8,842 nt of DNA from an uncultured Pseudomonadota bacterium (GTDB lineage: Bacteria > Pseudomonadota > Gammaproteobacteria > Steroidobacterales > Steroidobacteraceae), in contig CAMLGF010000102.1 in assembly GCA_946479515.1 (NCBI GenBank), positions 1-8,842 of the forward strand, read 5' to 3'. A program made the position numbers and the translations under genes. A model generated the notes under the pieces. The model had not been told where the DNA came from. It saw only the letters and a list, made by a program, of their open reading frames with translations, and ran no database searches. Of the stretch, positions 1 to 6,611 are shown piece by piece (position 1 is the stretch's first letter; every line of letters begins with the position of its first letter).

Positions 1-2
1 AA

Positions 3-2039
3 ACCTTCGGCAACGTGGCCGAGCGCGACGGCAATGGCCGGGTGGTACGCCTGGCCGGCACCAAGACCAACATCACCGAGCGCAAGCAGCTGGAGCGGGC
101 GCTCTCGAACACGCTGCGGGTGATGCGCGCCCTGCTCGAGACCATGCCGCTGCCGGTGATCATGCGCGATACCGAGCGCCGCGTGACGCTGGTCAACGCA
201 GCCTGGGAGAATATGCTCGGCATCGCACGCGACGACATCATCGGCCGGCAGATCGAGCACTACCCGCGCAAAGTGCTGTCCGACAATCACCGCGAGTCGG
301 ATCTGGAAGTGCTGCGCACCGGGCGCGCGCTGCGCTACGAAACCGTGGTGCACGGCGTGGACGGCGCGGACTACGACGTCATCGTGGCAAAGACCCCGCT
401 CATGGCCGACGACGGCACCGTCACCGGCCTCGCCGCCGTGATCACCGACATCTCCGAGCAGAAGCGGATCTCAGAGGCACTGGACAAAGCGCGTGCCACG
501 GCCGAGTCCGCCATGCACGCCAAGTCACGCTTCCTCGCCAACATGAGCCACGAGCTGCGTACGCCGCTCAACGGCGTGGTGGGTATGGCATCGCTGCTCG
601 AGAACACGGCGCTCGACGCCAAGCAGCGCCGCTTCGTGCGCACGCTGCGCAACTCGGCCGAGGCGCTGGGCACGTTGATCAACGACGTGCTCGACCTCTC
701 CAAGGCCGAGGCCGGCAAGCTGGAATTGCAGCGCGGACCCCTCGAGCTTCGCAGGGAGATCGAGCAGGTCCTCGGCCTGTTCGGCGCGCGCGCCTACGAC
801 AAGGGCATCGAGGTCGCAGCGCACGTCGGCCGCGACGTGCCGGCCGTGATCAATGCCGACGCGCTCAGGCTGCGCCAGGTGCTCGGCAACCTGGTGAACA
901 ACGCCGTGAAGTTCACCGAGACCGGCGCGGTTCTCATCAGCGTCACCGGCGCGCGTTCCGGCGATTCACTCGCGGCGCTCGAGTTCTCGGTGACCGACAC
1001 CGGCGTCGGCATCGCACCCAGTGAACAGGGGCGCATCTTCGACGCCTTCGAGCAGGCCGATGGCAGCGTGACGCGTCGATTCGGCGGCACCGGACTGGGG
1101 CTTGCCATCAGCCGGCAACTGGTCGAGCTCATGCACGGCAGCATCGGGGTTCAGAGCTCGCCAGGACACGGCAGCCGCTTCTGGTTTCGCATCCCGGCCG
1201 GCGTGCCCCGCACCGAGTCACCGCCGACAGCGCCGGCCGAAGACCTGGGCGCGCTGGCCATCGGCTTTCACGCCGTCATGCACTCCGCGGTACGCGACAC
1301 GCTCGCGCGCGAGTGCGCCCAGGTGCTGTGTGTCGACACGGTGCCTGCCGCAATCAAGGCCCTGGCCGGCTTCAGCCCGCGGATACGCCGGGTGCGGGTG
1401 ATCGTCGATGCCACCGCCACCGCCCATCTCGATCAGGCCGTGAGCAGCCTGCACGCGGCAGGGCATGCGCAGCCCTCCCGCCTCGTCGAGCTGGAGGTGC
1501 TTGCGGTGCTGCCGCCCGATGCCGACCACACCCCGCCCGCGGGTGTCGCGCGCTGCTTTCTGAAGCCGCTGTGCATTGCCGATCTGGCCGGCAACGGTGG
1601 CGCGGATGCCCTCCACAACACCGCCGCCTCCACGCGGATTCGCGTGCTGCCCGAGCGCGGCTCGCGCGGCAGCGCGCTCGTGGTCGAAGACAACGCGGTC
1701 AACCAGGAAATGGCGCGCGCCATGCTCGACATGCTGGGCTTTCAGGTACTGACGGCGTCCAACGGGCGCGAGGGCGTGCAGGCTGCGGCGGACAATCCCG
1801 AGCTCGACCTCATTTTCATGGACTGCCAGATGCCCGTGATGGACGGCCTGGCGGCCGCACGCGCCATCCGCGAAGCGGAAGCCGGCGGCGCGCGCGTGCC
1901 CATCGTCGCACTGACCGGTAATGCCATGCCCGGCGACCGCGAGGCCTGCGTCGCCGCGGGCATGGATGACTATCTCGCGAAGCCGTTCTCGCTGTCGGCC
2001 CTGCGCGCCATGGTCGACAAGTGGGTCGCGGCCGCCTGA
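3..2039 (+). CDS. Hybrid sensor histidine kinase/response regulator, 5' end missing
   Basis: This is the C-terminal part of a multidomain hybrid kinase; the frame is open to the left edge and the first residues (…RLAGTKTNITERKQLE) are the end of a PAC motif, so the true start lies outside. Residues are counted from the GTG at 15. A second PAS/PAC domain spans about 34-148. A HisKA domain (about 168-234) has the phospho-acceptor His179 in SHELRTPLNG. The HATPase domain (about 281-394) has N-box NLVNNAVKF (Asn296), G1 DTGVGI (328-333) and G2 GGTGLGL (357-363). A receiver-like segment lacking the acidic pocket follows (about 412-526). The C-terminal receiver (about 553-670) is intact: acidic pair Glu558/Asp559, phospho-Asp603 in FMDCQMPVMDG, Thr634 and Lys656. 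No membrane segment is visible in this part. All kinase motifs are present, so it should autophosphorylate and relay His to Asp; no DNA-binding output domain is present, so an Hpt protein or other partner is expected elsewhere. The signal is unknown. Confidence 0.95.
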   Translation, partial: TFGNVAERDGNGRVVRLAGTKTNITERKQLERALSNTLRVMRALLETMPLPVIMRDTERRVTLVNAAWENMLGIARDDIIGRQIEHYPRKVLSDNHRESDLEVLRTGRALRYETVVHGVDGADYDVIVAKTPLMADDGTVTGLAAVITDISEQKRISEALDKARATAESAMHAKSRFLANMSHELRTPLNGVVGMASLLENTALDAKQRRFVRTLRNSAEALGTLINDVLDLSKAEAGKLELQRGPLELRREIEQVLGLFGARAYDKGIEVAAHVGRDVPAVINADALRLRQVLGNLVNNAVKFTETGAVLISVTGARSGDSLAALEFSVTDTGVGIAPSEQGRIFDAFEQADGSVTRRFGGTGLGLAISRQLVELMHGSIGVQSSPGHGSRFWFRIPAGVPRTESPPTAPAEDLGALAIGFHAVMHSAVRDTLARECAQVLCVDTVPAAIKALAGFSPRIRRVRVIVDATATAHLDQAVSSLHAAGHAQPSRLVELEVLAVLPPDADHTPPAGVARCFLKPLCIADLAGNGGADALHNTAASTRIRVLPERGSRGSALVVEDNAVNQEMARAMLDMLGFQVLTASNGREGVQAAADNPELDLIFMDCQMPVMDGLAAARAIREAEAGGARVPIVALTGNAMPGDREACVAAGMDDYLAKPFSLSALRAMVDKWVAAA

Positions 2040-3362
2040 CTAGCGCGGCGCCAGCGTCGACATCTGCCGCGCGTGCGTCGAGATGATGCGCACGGTCGAC
2101 GCGTCGGTGTCGAACACACAGTAGAGGCCCTGCGGCTCCTGGGGCGGATCGCCGACGAAGCTGTCGCCCGCCTTCCACATGAAATCCGCGTTCGTCGTTC
2201 GCCCGGCGCCGCCCCAGGCCCAGAAGTTGGACCCCGCGATGGCATCGCCCGCCGCCGCCCGTCGTGCCAGCAGCTGGTAGATGGCCTGGTAGAAACCGTC
2301 GCGGTTGAGCGTGGTGGCCTTCGGTTCGAAGGAGCCGTTGTCGCGGTTGATGCCGAATTCCTCGAGCACGATCGGCTTGCCCATTCTGTTGGCCTCGTCG
2401 ATGTGCCAGTCGAGGTAATCGCGCATCTTCGTCCAGGCCGCGTCATGCGTGGCGGCCGCGTTCCGGGGGTCGAACCAGCCCCAGTTCGGCGCCCACATGT
2501 GGAAGGTGAGGTAATCGACGTGCTTCGTGGCGTGGGCACGCGCGAAGAGCTCCCGGCTGCCCGCCGTGCCCATCCAGCCCTCGTTGCCGGTGCTCACCAG
2601 CTGCCGCGGCGCGAGCTGCTTGATGAAGGCGGCCATGCCGTCTATCCACTGCACGAAGGCATCGAAGTTCGGCCTGGCATGGGCATCGCTGCCCGGACGT
2701 GGCTCGTTGGCGAGCTGCCACGACATGATGGTCGGGTCGGCGTCGTAGCGCCGGCCGTTCACCGTGTTCTTGCGGCCGATCAGGCGCCTGACGACCGCGC
2801 GAAACGCCTCCTGCGCCTTCGGCTGGCGATAGAACGCCGCCGAGTTGTCCATGAACGCATTCCAGTCGCCGGTGACGTCGGGGTCCAGCACGGGCTTGCC
2901 GTTGAACCAGGACAGGTACTGCGACATGCCGCCGGACCACTGCCAGAAGTTGTTCAGGTACAGCACGGCCTTCATGTCGCGCTTGGCCATCTCGTCGAGC
3001 AGGAAATCGAGGCCTTGCCAGAGTGTCTCGTCGACTTTGCCGGGCGCCTGCAGCACGGCCGGGGTCACGGCCCGCTTGAGCGCGCTGGCCTCGGAAATCG
3101 CCAGCACGCGCAGGTTGAGCACGCCCTGGGCCGCGAGCTGGTCCAGTTCCTTCCTCAGGCGTTCGCGGTCGCCGGTGCTGCCGGGCGACCCGAGGTACAT
3201 GCCGTACCAGAGATTGGCGCCCGCGAAGTAGTAAGGCTTGCCGTCCAGCAGGAAGTGCCGCCCCTTGACCGTGACGAAGCCGGATTGGGCAGGTGCGCCC
3301 GGCGAAGCCGCGGCGGACAACGCCAGCATCAGCATCACCAGCAGTTTCGAGACCATGCGCAT
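2040..3362 (-). CDS. Secreted glycoside hydrolase family 5 enzyme, beta-mannanase-like
   Basis: The 440-residue product begins with a signal peptide (basic MRMVSK, hydrophobic LLVMLMLALSAAA, probable cleavage after about residue 25), so it should act in the periplasm or outside the cell. The mature part is a single (beta/alpha)8-barrel of GH5 type. Hallmarks are NLRVLAI (Arg85), the acid/base Glu220 in WQLANEPRPG, FHMWAPNWGW with His288, and the probable nucleophile Glu335 in IVLEEFGI; SNFWAWGG near 378 gives the usual late Trp. The order and spacing fit the endo-1,4-beta-mannanase branch (GH5_7-like), so beta-mannan or glucomannan is the likely substrate, but specificity cannot be read securely from sequence. 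No carbohydrate-binding module is seen. The ATG at 3362 is preceded by GAGGGG with 8-base spacing; a second ATG two codons in is possible. It lies 57 bases downstream of the lipoprotein gene on the same strand, and its stop codon directly abuts the convergent kinase stop. Confidence 0.93.
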   Translation of the reverse strand: MRMVSKLLVMLMLALSAAASPGAPAQSGFVTVKGRHFLLDGKPYYFAGANLWYGMYLGSPGSTGDRERLRKELDQLAAQGVLNLRVLAISEASALKRAVTPAVLQAPGKVDETLWQGLDFLLDEMAKRDMKAVLYLNNFWQWSGGMSQYLSWFNGKPVLDPDVTGDWNAFMDNSAAFYRQPKAQEAFRAVVRRLIGRKNTVNGRRYDADPTIMSWQLANEPRPGSDAHARPNFDAFVQWIDGMAAFIKQLAPRQLVSTGNEGWMGTAGSRELFARAHATKHVDYLTFHMWAPNWGWFDPRNAAATHDAAWTKMRDYLDWHIDEANRMGKPIVLEEFGINRDNGSFEPKATTLNRDGFYQAIYQLLARRAAAGDAIAGSNFWAWGGAGRTTNADFMWKAGDSFVGDPPQEPQGLYCVFDTDASTVRIISTHARQMSTLAPR

Positions 3363-3370
3363 GGACGGAA

Positions 3371-3376
3371 CCCCTC
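3371..3376 (-). promoter_or_regulatory. Ribosome binding site of the GH5 gene
   Basis: On the minus strand this reads GAGGGG, 8 bases before the ATG at 3362, and supports that start over the in-frame ATG two codons later (3356). Confidence 0.6.
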
Positions 3377-3419
3377 GTTCAAAGCCGGCGCCATGTTAGC
3401 GCGGCGCGCGCGGGGGGCG

Positions 3420-4025
3420 TCAATGCGACGCGGTGTCGCGGACCGGCTTGCGCAGCGGGCCGAGCAGCTTGCGCAATGGCTCGGCGCCCGCGAGGCCGAG
3501 ATCATCGGCCAGCGCGAGGGCGACATCGGGTTCCAGCGGCGCCAGGCTGGTAACCGCGCTGACCGCGGCCGCCTCGCGCTCGTCCTCGTCGAGCGACTTC
3601 ATCCAGCGCGCTGCGGCGGCTGGATCGCTGCCCGACCACTGCTGCGCGATCTCCGTGCGCAACAGGTCACGCGACGCGCCGGGCTCGAGTCGCTCGTGCA
3701 GATCGACCAGTCTTTGCGGCTCCACCTGCAGCAGCTCCGGCACGATGTGCGCGAACACGGTTTCACGACGGATGAGATCGGGGGAGGCGAGCGCACGCTC
3801 CACTTCCTCGCCCAGCAGCACATTGTGCTCGCGTGCCTCTCTGGCGATGTCCTCCTCCGACGGTATCCACTCCTTCACGTCGTGATAGACGGGCGATGCG
3901 GGCGGCGGCTCGGTGGGCTTTGGCCAGACTTTCGGACGCGGATAGCCCTCCTCTTTCGGACTGCATGCCGTGCTGAGGCACAGCAGCGAGAACGCGACGG
4001 CAAGAATGGCGGGAGGCTTGGTCAT
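3420..4025 (-). CDS. Predicted lipoprotein of unknown function with alpha-helical repeats
   Basis: I cannot name this 201-residue protein. The N-terminus is a lipoprotein-type signal (MTKPPAILAVAFSLLCLSTAC) with Cys21 as the candidate lipidation site; the -3 residue is Ser rather than Leu, so the lipobox is slightly atypical. Residues 22-47 form a proline-rich linker. From about 57 onward the chain is Ala/Leu/Glu-rich and predicted helical, ending in a basic tail. Segments around 118-147 (RDLLRTEIAQQWSGSDP…AARWMKSLDEDER) and 149-175 resemble the loose W..DP..A..W-type helical repeats seen in many uncharacterised bacterial proteins; that resemblance is from memory, not a search. The gene lies 57 bases upstream of the GH5 gene in the same direction, so co-transcription is plausible, perhaps as a cell-envelope accessory. 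The ATG has no Shine-Dalgarno; instead a terminator-like hairpin and T run end about 4 bases upstream. No other ATG, GTG or TTG precedes the lipobox. Confidence 0.8.
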   Translation of the reverse strand: MTKPPAILAVAFSLLCLSTACSPKEEGYPRPKVWPKPTEPPPASPVYHDVKEWIPSEEDIAREAREHNVLLGEEVERALASPDLIRRETVFAHIVPELLQVEPQRLVDLHERLEPGASRDLLRTEIAQQWSGSDPAAAARWMKSLDEDEREAAAVSAVTSLAPLEPDVALALADDLGLAGAEPLRKLLGPLRKPVRDTASH

Positions 4026-4029
4026 CTGG

Positions 4030-4063
4030 AAAAAAATTCGGGCGACACAGCGTGTCGCCCGGA
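4030..4063 (-). terminator. Intrinsic-terminator-like hairpin with T7 tract
   Basis: A perfect 10-base inverted repeat (CGGGCGACAC at 4039-4048 and GTGTCGCCCG at 4052-4061) encloses a 3-base loop. Read on the minus strand the stem is followed by AA and then seven T (4036-4030), the classic Rho-independent layout; on the plus strand no T run follows, so it works in one direction only. It would end transcripts coming from the 4071-4517 region or from the kinase gene at 4518. Its T tract ends 4 bases before the lipoprotein ATG. Confidence 0.75.
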
Positions 4064-4070
4064 AGTGTAC

Positions 4071-4256
4071 TCAAGCGCCTGGGGCATTCAGCGGGCGGAA
4101 CTGCCCCAGGTGCCCGACGGGGTATCGCCAACGGTCGTCAGAAGAAGCCGATGCCGGCGATGGTGGCGGCTTTTGCCCGCGAGCGGTAGTACGTAGCTGC
4201 CGCAGTCCGTGCGCGTGGGATTGCGCTGACGCAGCGGACGGCGGCGCCAGCGGCAT
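4071..4256 (-). CDS. Doubtful 61-codon ORF just before the terminator
   Basis: I list this only because of its context. The frame starts at an ATG preceded by GGAG with 4-base spacing and ends 10 bases before the terminator hairpin at 4061-4039. The product is Pro/Ala/Ser/Arg-rich, has no recognisable domain, signal or membrane segment, and its composition is what chance frames in high-GC DNA look like. The stretch could equally be the 3' untranslated region of the upstream peptide or kinase transcript, or part of a small non-coding RNA. Confidence 0.15.
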   Translation of the reverse strand: MPLAPPSAASAQSHAHGLRQLRTTARGQKPPPSPASASSDDRWRYPVGHLGQFRPLNAPGA

Positions 4257-4277
4257 CGCGCTCCGTTGTCTAACTAT

Positions 4278-4358
4278 TCAGATCAGGCAGAGCAGCAGGC
4301 TGGCGGCGAGCACGAACAGCGTCGTGAACGTGGTTGGCAGGTAGAAAAGCGAATTCAT
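4278..4358 (-). CDS. Candidate 26-residue single-span membrane peptide
   Basis: The frame encodes MNSLFYLPTTF followed by an uninterrupted hydrophobic run (TTLFVLAASLLLCLI) to the stop codon. That is enough for one membrane helix, with no charged residue in the whole peptide. The ATG at 4358 has GGGGA upstream with only about 3 bases of spacing, a little close but usable. A longer reading of the same frame from 4496 (72 codons) adds an Arg/Gly-rich stretch of no obvious character, so the short form is preferred. It lies between the soluble kinase gene and a terminator, all on the minus strand. It could be a small regulatory or toxic-type membrane peptide, or a chance frame; I recognise no family. 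Confidence 0.3.
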   Translation of the reverse strand: MNSLFYLPTTFTTLFVLAASLLLCLI

Positions 4359-4517
4359 GGTTCCCCGGTGTCCAGGTCCGGCGCTTCTCTCGAGCACCTG
4401 TCGACCGCAGCCAGTGTCACCGCTCGCAGCCGTCGCCGGCCAGAGGGCGCGCCGAGCGCGGCACACAAAACGAGAGGTTTTCCCGTTCTGCCGCAAGCCA
4501 CTGATTATGCTGGCCGC

Positions 4518-5678
4518 TCAACCCGCCTGCGCGCCGCCGGCCCGATCCTCGCCGGACCCCGCGCGCGCGTCGCAGAGAATATCGAGCGTGAAGATCGTCC
4601 CCAGCGATTCCGAGCTCTCGACGCCGACGCTGCCGCCATGCGCCTCGGCGATGGCCTGCACCATCACCAGGCCCAGGCCCCACCCCGACTGCGAACTGCG
4701 CTCCGCGGCCGGTGAACGCCGGAACGGCTGAAACAGCACGGGAATCATCTCAGGTGGGATCGGATTTCCTTCATTGTGGATGGACAGGAACAACCGCCCT
4801 TCCAGCCTGCCGATGCGGCAGGTGATGGGGGAGTCCTCCCGCCCGTATTTCACCGCGTTCTCTAACAGGTTGGTGAGCGCCTGCTTGAGCCGGTCCGTGT
4901 CCCACCACCCGTGAACCTGATCCTTGGCATCGAGTACGAACCGATCGCCGGCGCGCAGCATCAGGTCGCCGATGACCTCGCGCACCAGCGCCGAGATTTC
5001 CGTGCGCTCGATGCGCAGGGCCATGCGCGCACCCGCCTTGGCGCGCGTCGCGTCCAGCAGCTCCTGGATCATGCGGTCGATGCGCCGCAGGTTGTAGAGC
5101 GCACGGGCGGCGAAGTGCCCATGCTGCCCGGGCTCCGCATCCCGGCGGATGAGATCGACATAGTTCATGGCGTTGGCCAGCGGGCCGCGAAAGTCGTGCG
5201 ACAGCGCCGCCATGAACAAGTCGCGAAATCCCTGTTGCACCTGTACGTAGGCCGATGCGGCCTCGCCGATGGCCTCGTCGATGGAGCGGTGCACGACATT
5301 CCACTCCTCGGGCGCCAGGCTCGCGTCGGCACGCAGCACGTGTACCAGGAGCTCGCGCAGGATCTGGTACTCGCGGATCACCTCGGACAGCGAATAGTCG
5401 GTGAGCCGCGCGCGCTCGTTGCCATGCGCGAGCGCAATGTTCGAGTACTCGGACGCGAAATCGATGTCGTTGCCGGGCGCGAGCGCCAGCGCCAGCCTCG
5501 TGATGAAGGCCGGCAGGGTATTCACGATGATCGGGCCACTCTCCTTGCGCGCCGCCGCCAGCTGATGCCGCAGTCGTTCCCGGAACGCATCGAGAATGGC
5601 GCCCTTGTTGCGGATCAGTGCCGCCGGCGAGCCGCCTGCGGCCAGCAGTTGCTCGTCGTGATCCTGTGGAATACCCAT
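4518..5678 (-). CDS. Soluble sensor histidine kinase with helical N-terminal domain
   Basis: The 386-residue product has no transmembrane segment or signal peptide and should be cytoplasmic. Residues about 15-145 are an all-helical input region (…LIRNKGAILDAFRERL…) reminiscent of the RsbRD-type N-terminal domain found on some histidine kinases; I infer this by eye. The HisKA domain (about 150-215) has the phospho-acceptor His161 in LSHDFRGPL. The HATPase domain (about 255-368) has N-box TNLLENAVKYG (Asn274), a divergent G1 box IHNEGNPIPPE (301-310, Asn-Glu-Gly in place of Asp-x-Gly) and G2 GWGLGL (332-337). No receiver domain is attached and no response-regulator gene lies in this window, so the partner is unknown. 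The ATG at 5678 is supported by AAGGTG with 7-base spacing. The gene is divergent from the hydrolase/transporter pair. The C-terminal tail (about 370-386) is Gly/Ala-rich and probably disordered. Confidence 0.92.
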   Translation of the reverse strand: MGIPQDHDEQLLAAGGSPAALIRNKGAILDAFRERLRHQLAAARKESGPIIVNTLPAFITRLALALAPGNDIDFASEYSNIALAHGNERARLTDYSLSEVIREYQILRELLVHVLRADASLAPEEWNVVHRSIDEAIGEAASAYVQVQQGFRDLFMAALSHDFRGPLANAMNYVDLIRRDAEPGQHGHFAARALYNLRRIDRMIQELLDATRAKAGARMALRIERTEISALVREVIGDLMLRAGDRFVLDAKDQVHGWWDTDRLKQALTNLLENAVKYGREDSPITCRIGRLEGRLFLSIHNEGNPIPPEMIPVLFQPFRRSPAAERSSQSGWGLGLVMVQAIAEAHGGSVGVESSESLGTIFTLDILCDARAGSGEDRAGGAQAG

Positions 5679-5852
5679 GCCACGGCACCTTGTGCCGTCG
5701 CGCCCGTCGGGTGCTAGCGGCGATCATCACCGCCGGGCCCGGAGTCTTCTGTCGCGCACCGCGTTCCTCGGGCGCGATGGCTCGCGGCAACGCCAAACAC
5801 GCGGCGCACTCCGACAGCACGCCCACCGCCCGACGGGCATTTTTCACCGCCC
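5679..5852. promoter_or_regulatory. Divergent intergenic region between kinase and hydrolase genes
   Basis: These 174 bases must hold the promoters of both divergent genes, although I cannot pick out convincing -35/-10 boxes. Besides the hairpin at 5682-5698, two inverted copies of GCCCGTCGGG occur: 5702-5711, and as its complement 5829-5838. They sit 24 bases from the kinase start and 15 bases from the hydrolase start. Each contains a near-palindrome, CCCG(A/T)CGGG, which would suit a shared dimeric regulator but may be chance in G/C-rich DNA. Confidence 0.4.
5682..5698 (-). promoter_or_regulatory. Hairpin containing the ribosome binding site of the soluble kinase gene
   Basis: A perfect 7-base inverted repeat (ACGGCAC / GTGCCGT) with a 3-base loop lies just before the kinase start. 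On the minus strand the Shine-Dalgarno AAGGTG (5691-5686) occupies the loop and the first bases of the 3' arm, 7 bases before the ATG. The pairing could lower translation of the kinase, or the site could be a protein-binding operator; neither can be decided here. Confidence 0.4.
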
Positions 5853-6596
5853 ATGACCCTGCCACTGCATACCGACAGCCGCGGCGTCGGCGGCCTGCCC
5901 GTGCTCTTCGCGCACTCCTTCGCCGGCGACGTCTCGCACTGGAACCAGACGTTGGACCATCTCAAATCCACGCGGCGCGCGGTGGCCTTCGATTTCAGCG
6001 GCCACGGACGCTCTCCCGGCGCCGTCGGCGGTTACTCCATCGGCGAGCTGGCGAAAGACATCGGCGCGGTGGCGGCTGCCCAGCAGCTCGATGAATTCGT
6101 GCTGGTGGGACACAGCCTCGGGGCCGCCGTCGCGGCGGAGTACGCCGGCGCACACGTCGCGCGCGTGAAGGCGCTGGTGCTCGTCGACCCGCCACCCGCG
6201 CCCGGCACGATTCCCACGGACTCATTGCGACAGCTGCACGCGGCGGTGGCGCGCGATCCCTTTGCCGTGGTCGAGCAATTCTGGAACCAGCAGATGCTCA
6301 TCGACGCTCGCACCGACGTGCAACAGAAGCTGTTGGCAGGCCTGCGCGCCCTGACCCGGCGCGCCGCCGCCGAGCTCACCGATGCGGCGCTCGAATACGA
6401 CACGCGAACCGCGCTGCTCCGTTATCCGGGGCGGAAATTCGCGATGGTCACGGCGCGCAACGACACGCCGCTGAGCCTGCACAACGCCGTGCCGGGTGTC
6501 GAACACGTGGTGATTCCCGGCACCGGGCACTGGATCCAGCTCGACCGTCCCGACGAGTTCAACGCGGCGCTGGATGCTTTTCTGAGCACGCTGTAA
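5853..6596 (+). CDS. Alpha/beta-fold hydrolase
   Basis: The 247-residue protein is a compact, cytoplasmic alpha/beta hydrolase of normal length for the family, without signal peptide. The oxyanion-hole strand reads VLFAHSFAGD (HS at 21-22 in place of the usual HG). The DFSGHGRS motif (47-54) follows strand 4, and the nucleophile elbow is GHSLG with Ser88. The catalytic acid is probably Asp204 in TARND and the base His226 in GTGHWIQLDRP. The cap region (about 115-180) is small and helical. These features cover esterases, enol-lactonases and C-C hydrolases, so the substrate is not determined. The ATG at 5853 has no clear Shine-Dalgarno. The gene ends 28 bases before the likely start of the MFS transporter and is probably co-transcribed with it, suggesting that it acts on an imported ester or lactone. 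Confidence 0.9.
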   Translation: MTLPLHTDSRGVGGLPVLFAHSFAGDVSHWNQTLDHLKSTRRAVAFDFSGHGRSPGAVGGYSIGELAKDIGAVAAAQQLDEFVLVGHSLGAAVAAEYAGAHVARVKALVLVDPPPAPGTIPTDSLRQLHAAVARDPFAVVEQFWNQQMLIDARTDVQQKLLAGLRALTRRAAAELTDAALEYDTRTALLRYPGRKFAMVTARNDTPLSLHNAVPGVEHVVIPGTGHWIQLDRPDEFNAALDAFLSTL

Positions 6597-6611
6597 CGTG
6601 AGGCCTCTATC

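Larger units (their letters stand above)
4065..4517. other. 453-base stretch without a convincing large gene
   Basis: Between the terminator hairpin and the stop codon of the soluble kinase I see no conserved protein, tRNA or rRNA. It contains the two candidate small minus-strand ORFs (4278-4358 and 4071-4256) and a small inverted repeat, AAAAC-GAGAG-GTTTT at 4467-4481, lying 37 bases past the kinase stop on the minus strand. A frame on the plus strand covering much of this region is Arg-rich and runs antisense into the kinase gene, so I treat it as spurious. Confidence 0.5.

Noticed and set aside
2073..4196. 707-codon open frame on the plus strand, antisense to both the GH5 and lipoprotein genes
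   Set aside because: It mirrors two genes with clear signal peptides and catalytic motifs, crosses their intergenic gap, and has a His/Arg/Val/Gly-rich composition with no domain. Long antisense frames are common in DNA with high third-position GC.
4071..4358. tRNA or other known structured RNA in the gap
   Set aside because: I found no cloverleaf arms, CCA end or recognisable riboswitch motif on either strand.
4467..4481. AAAAC-GAGAG-GTTTT inverted repeat as terminator of the soluble kinase gene
   Set aside because: The stem is only five pairs and mostly A/T, with only four T; too weak to call without transcript data.
4911..5717. 268-codon frame antisense to the soluble kinase
   Set aside because: The kinase strand carries intact H, N and G2 boxes; the antisense product is Arg/His/Val-rich with no recognisable domain.
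5828..5844. GCCCGACGGGC followed by ATTTTT as a terminator before the hydrolase ATG
   Set aside because: The stem can hold only four base pairs around a 3-base loop, too weak for an intrinsic terminator, and no plus-strand gene lies upstream to need one.
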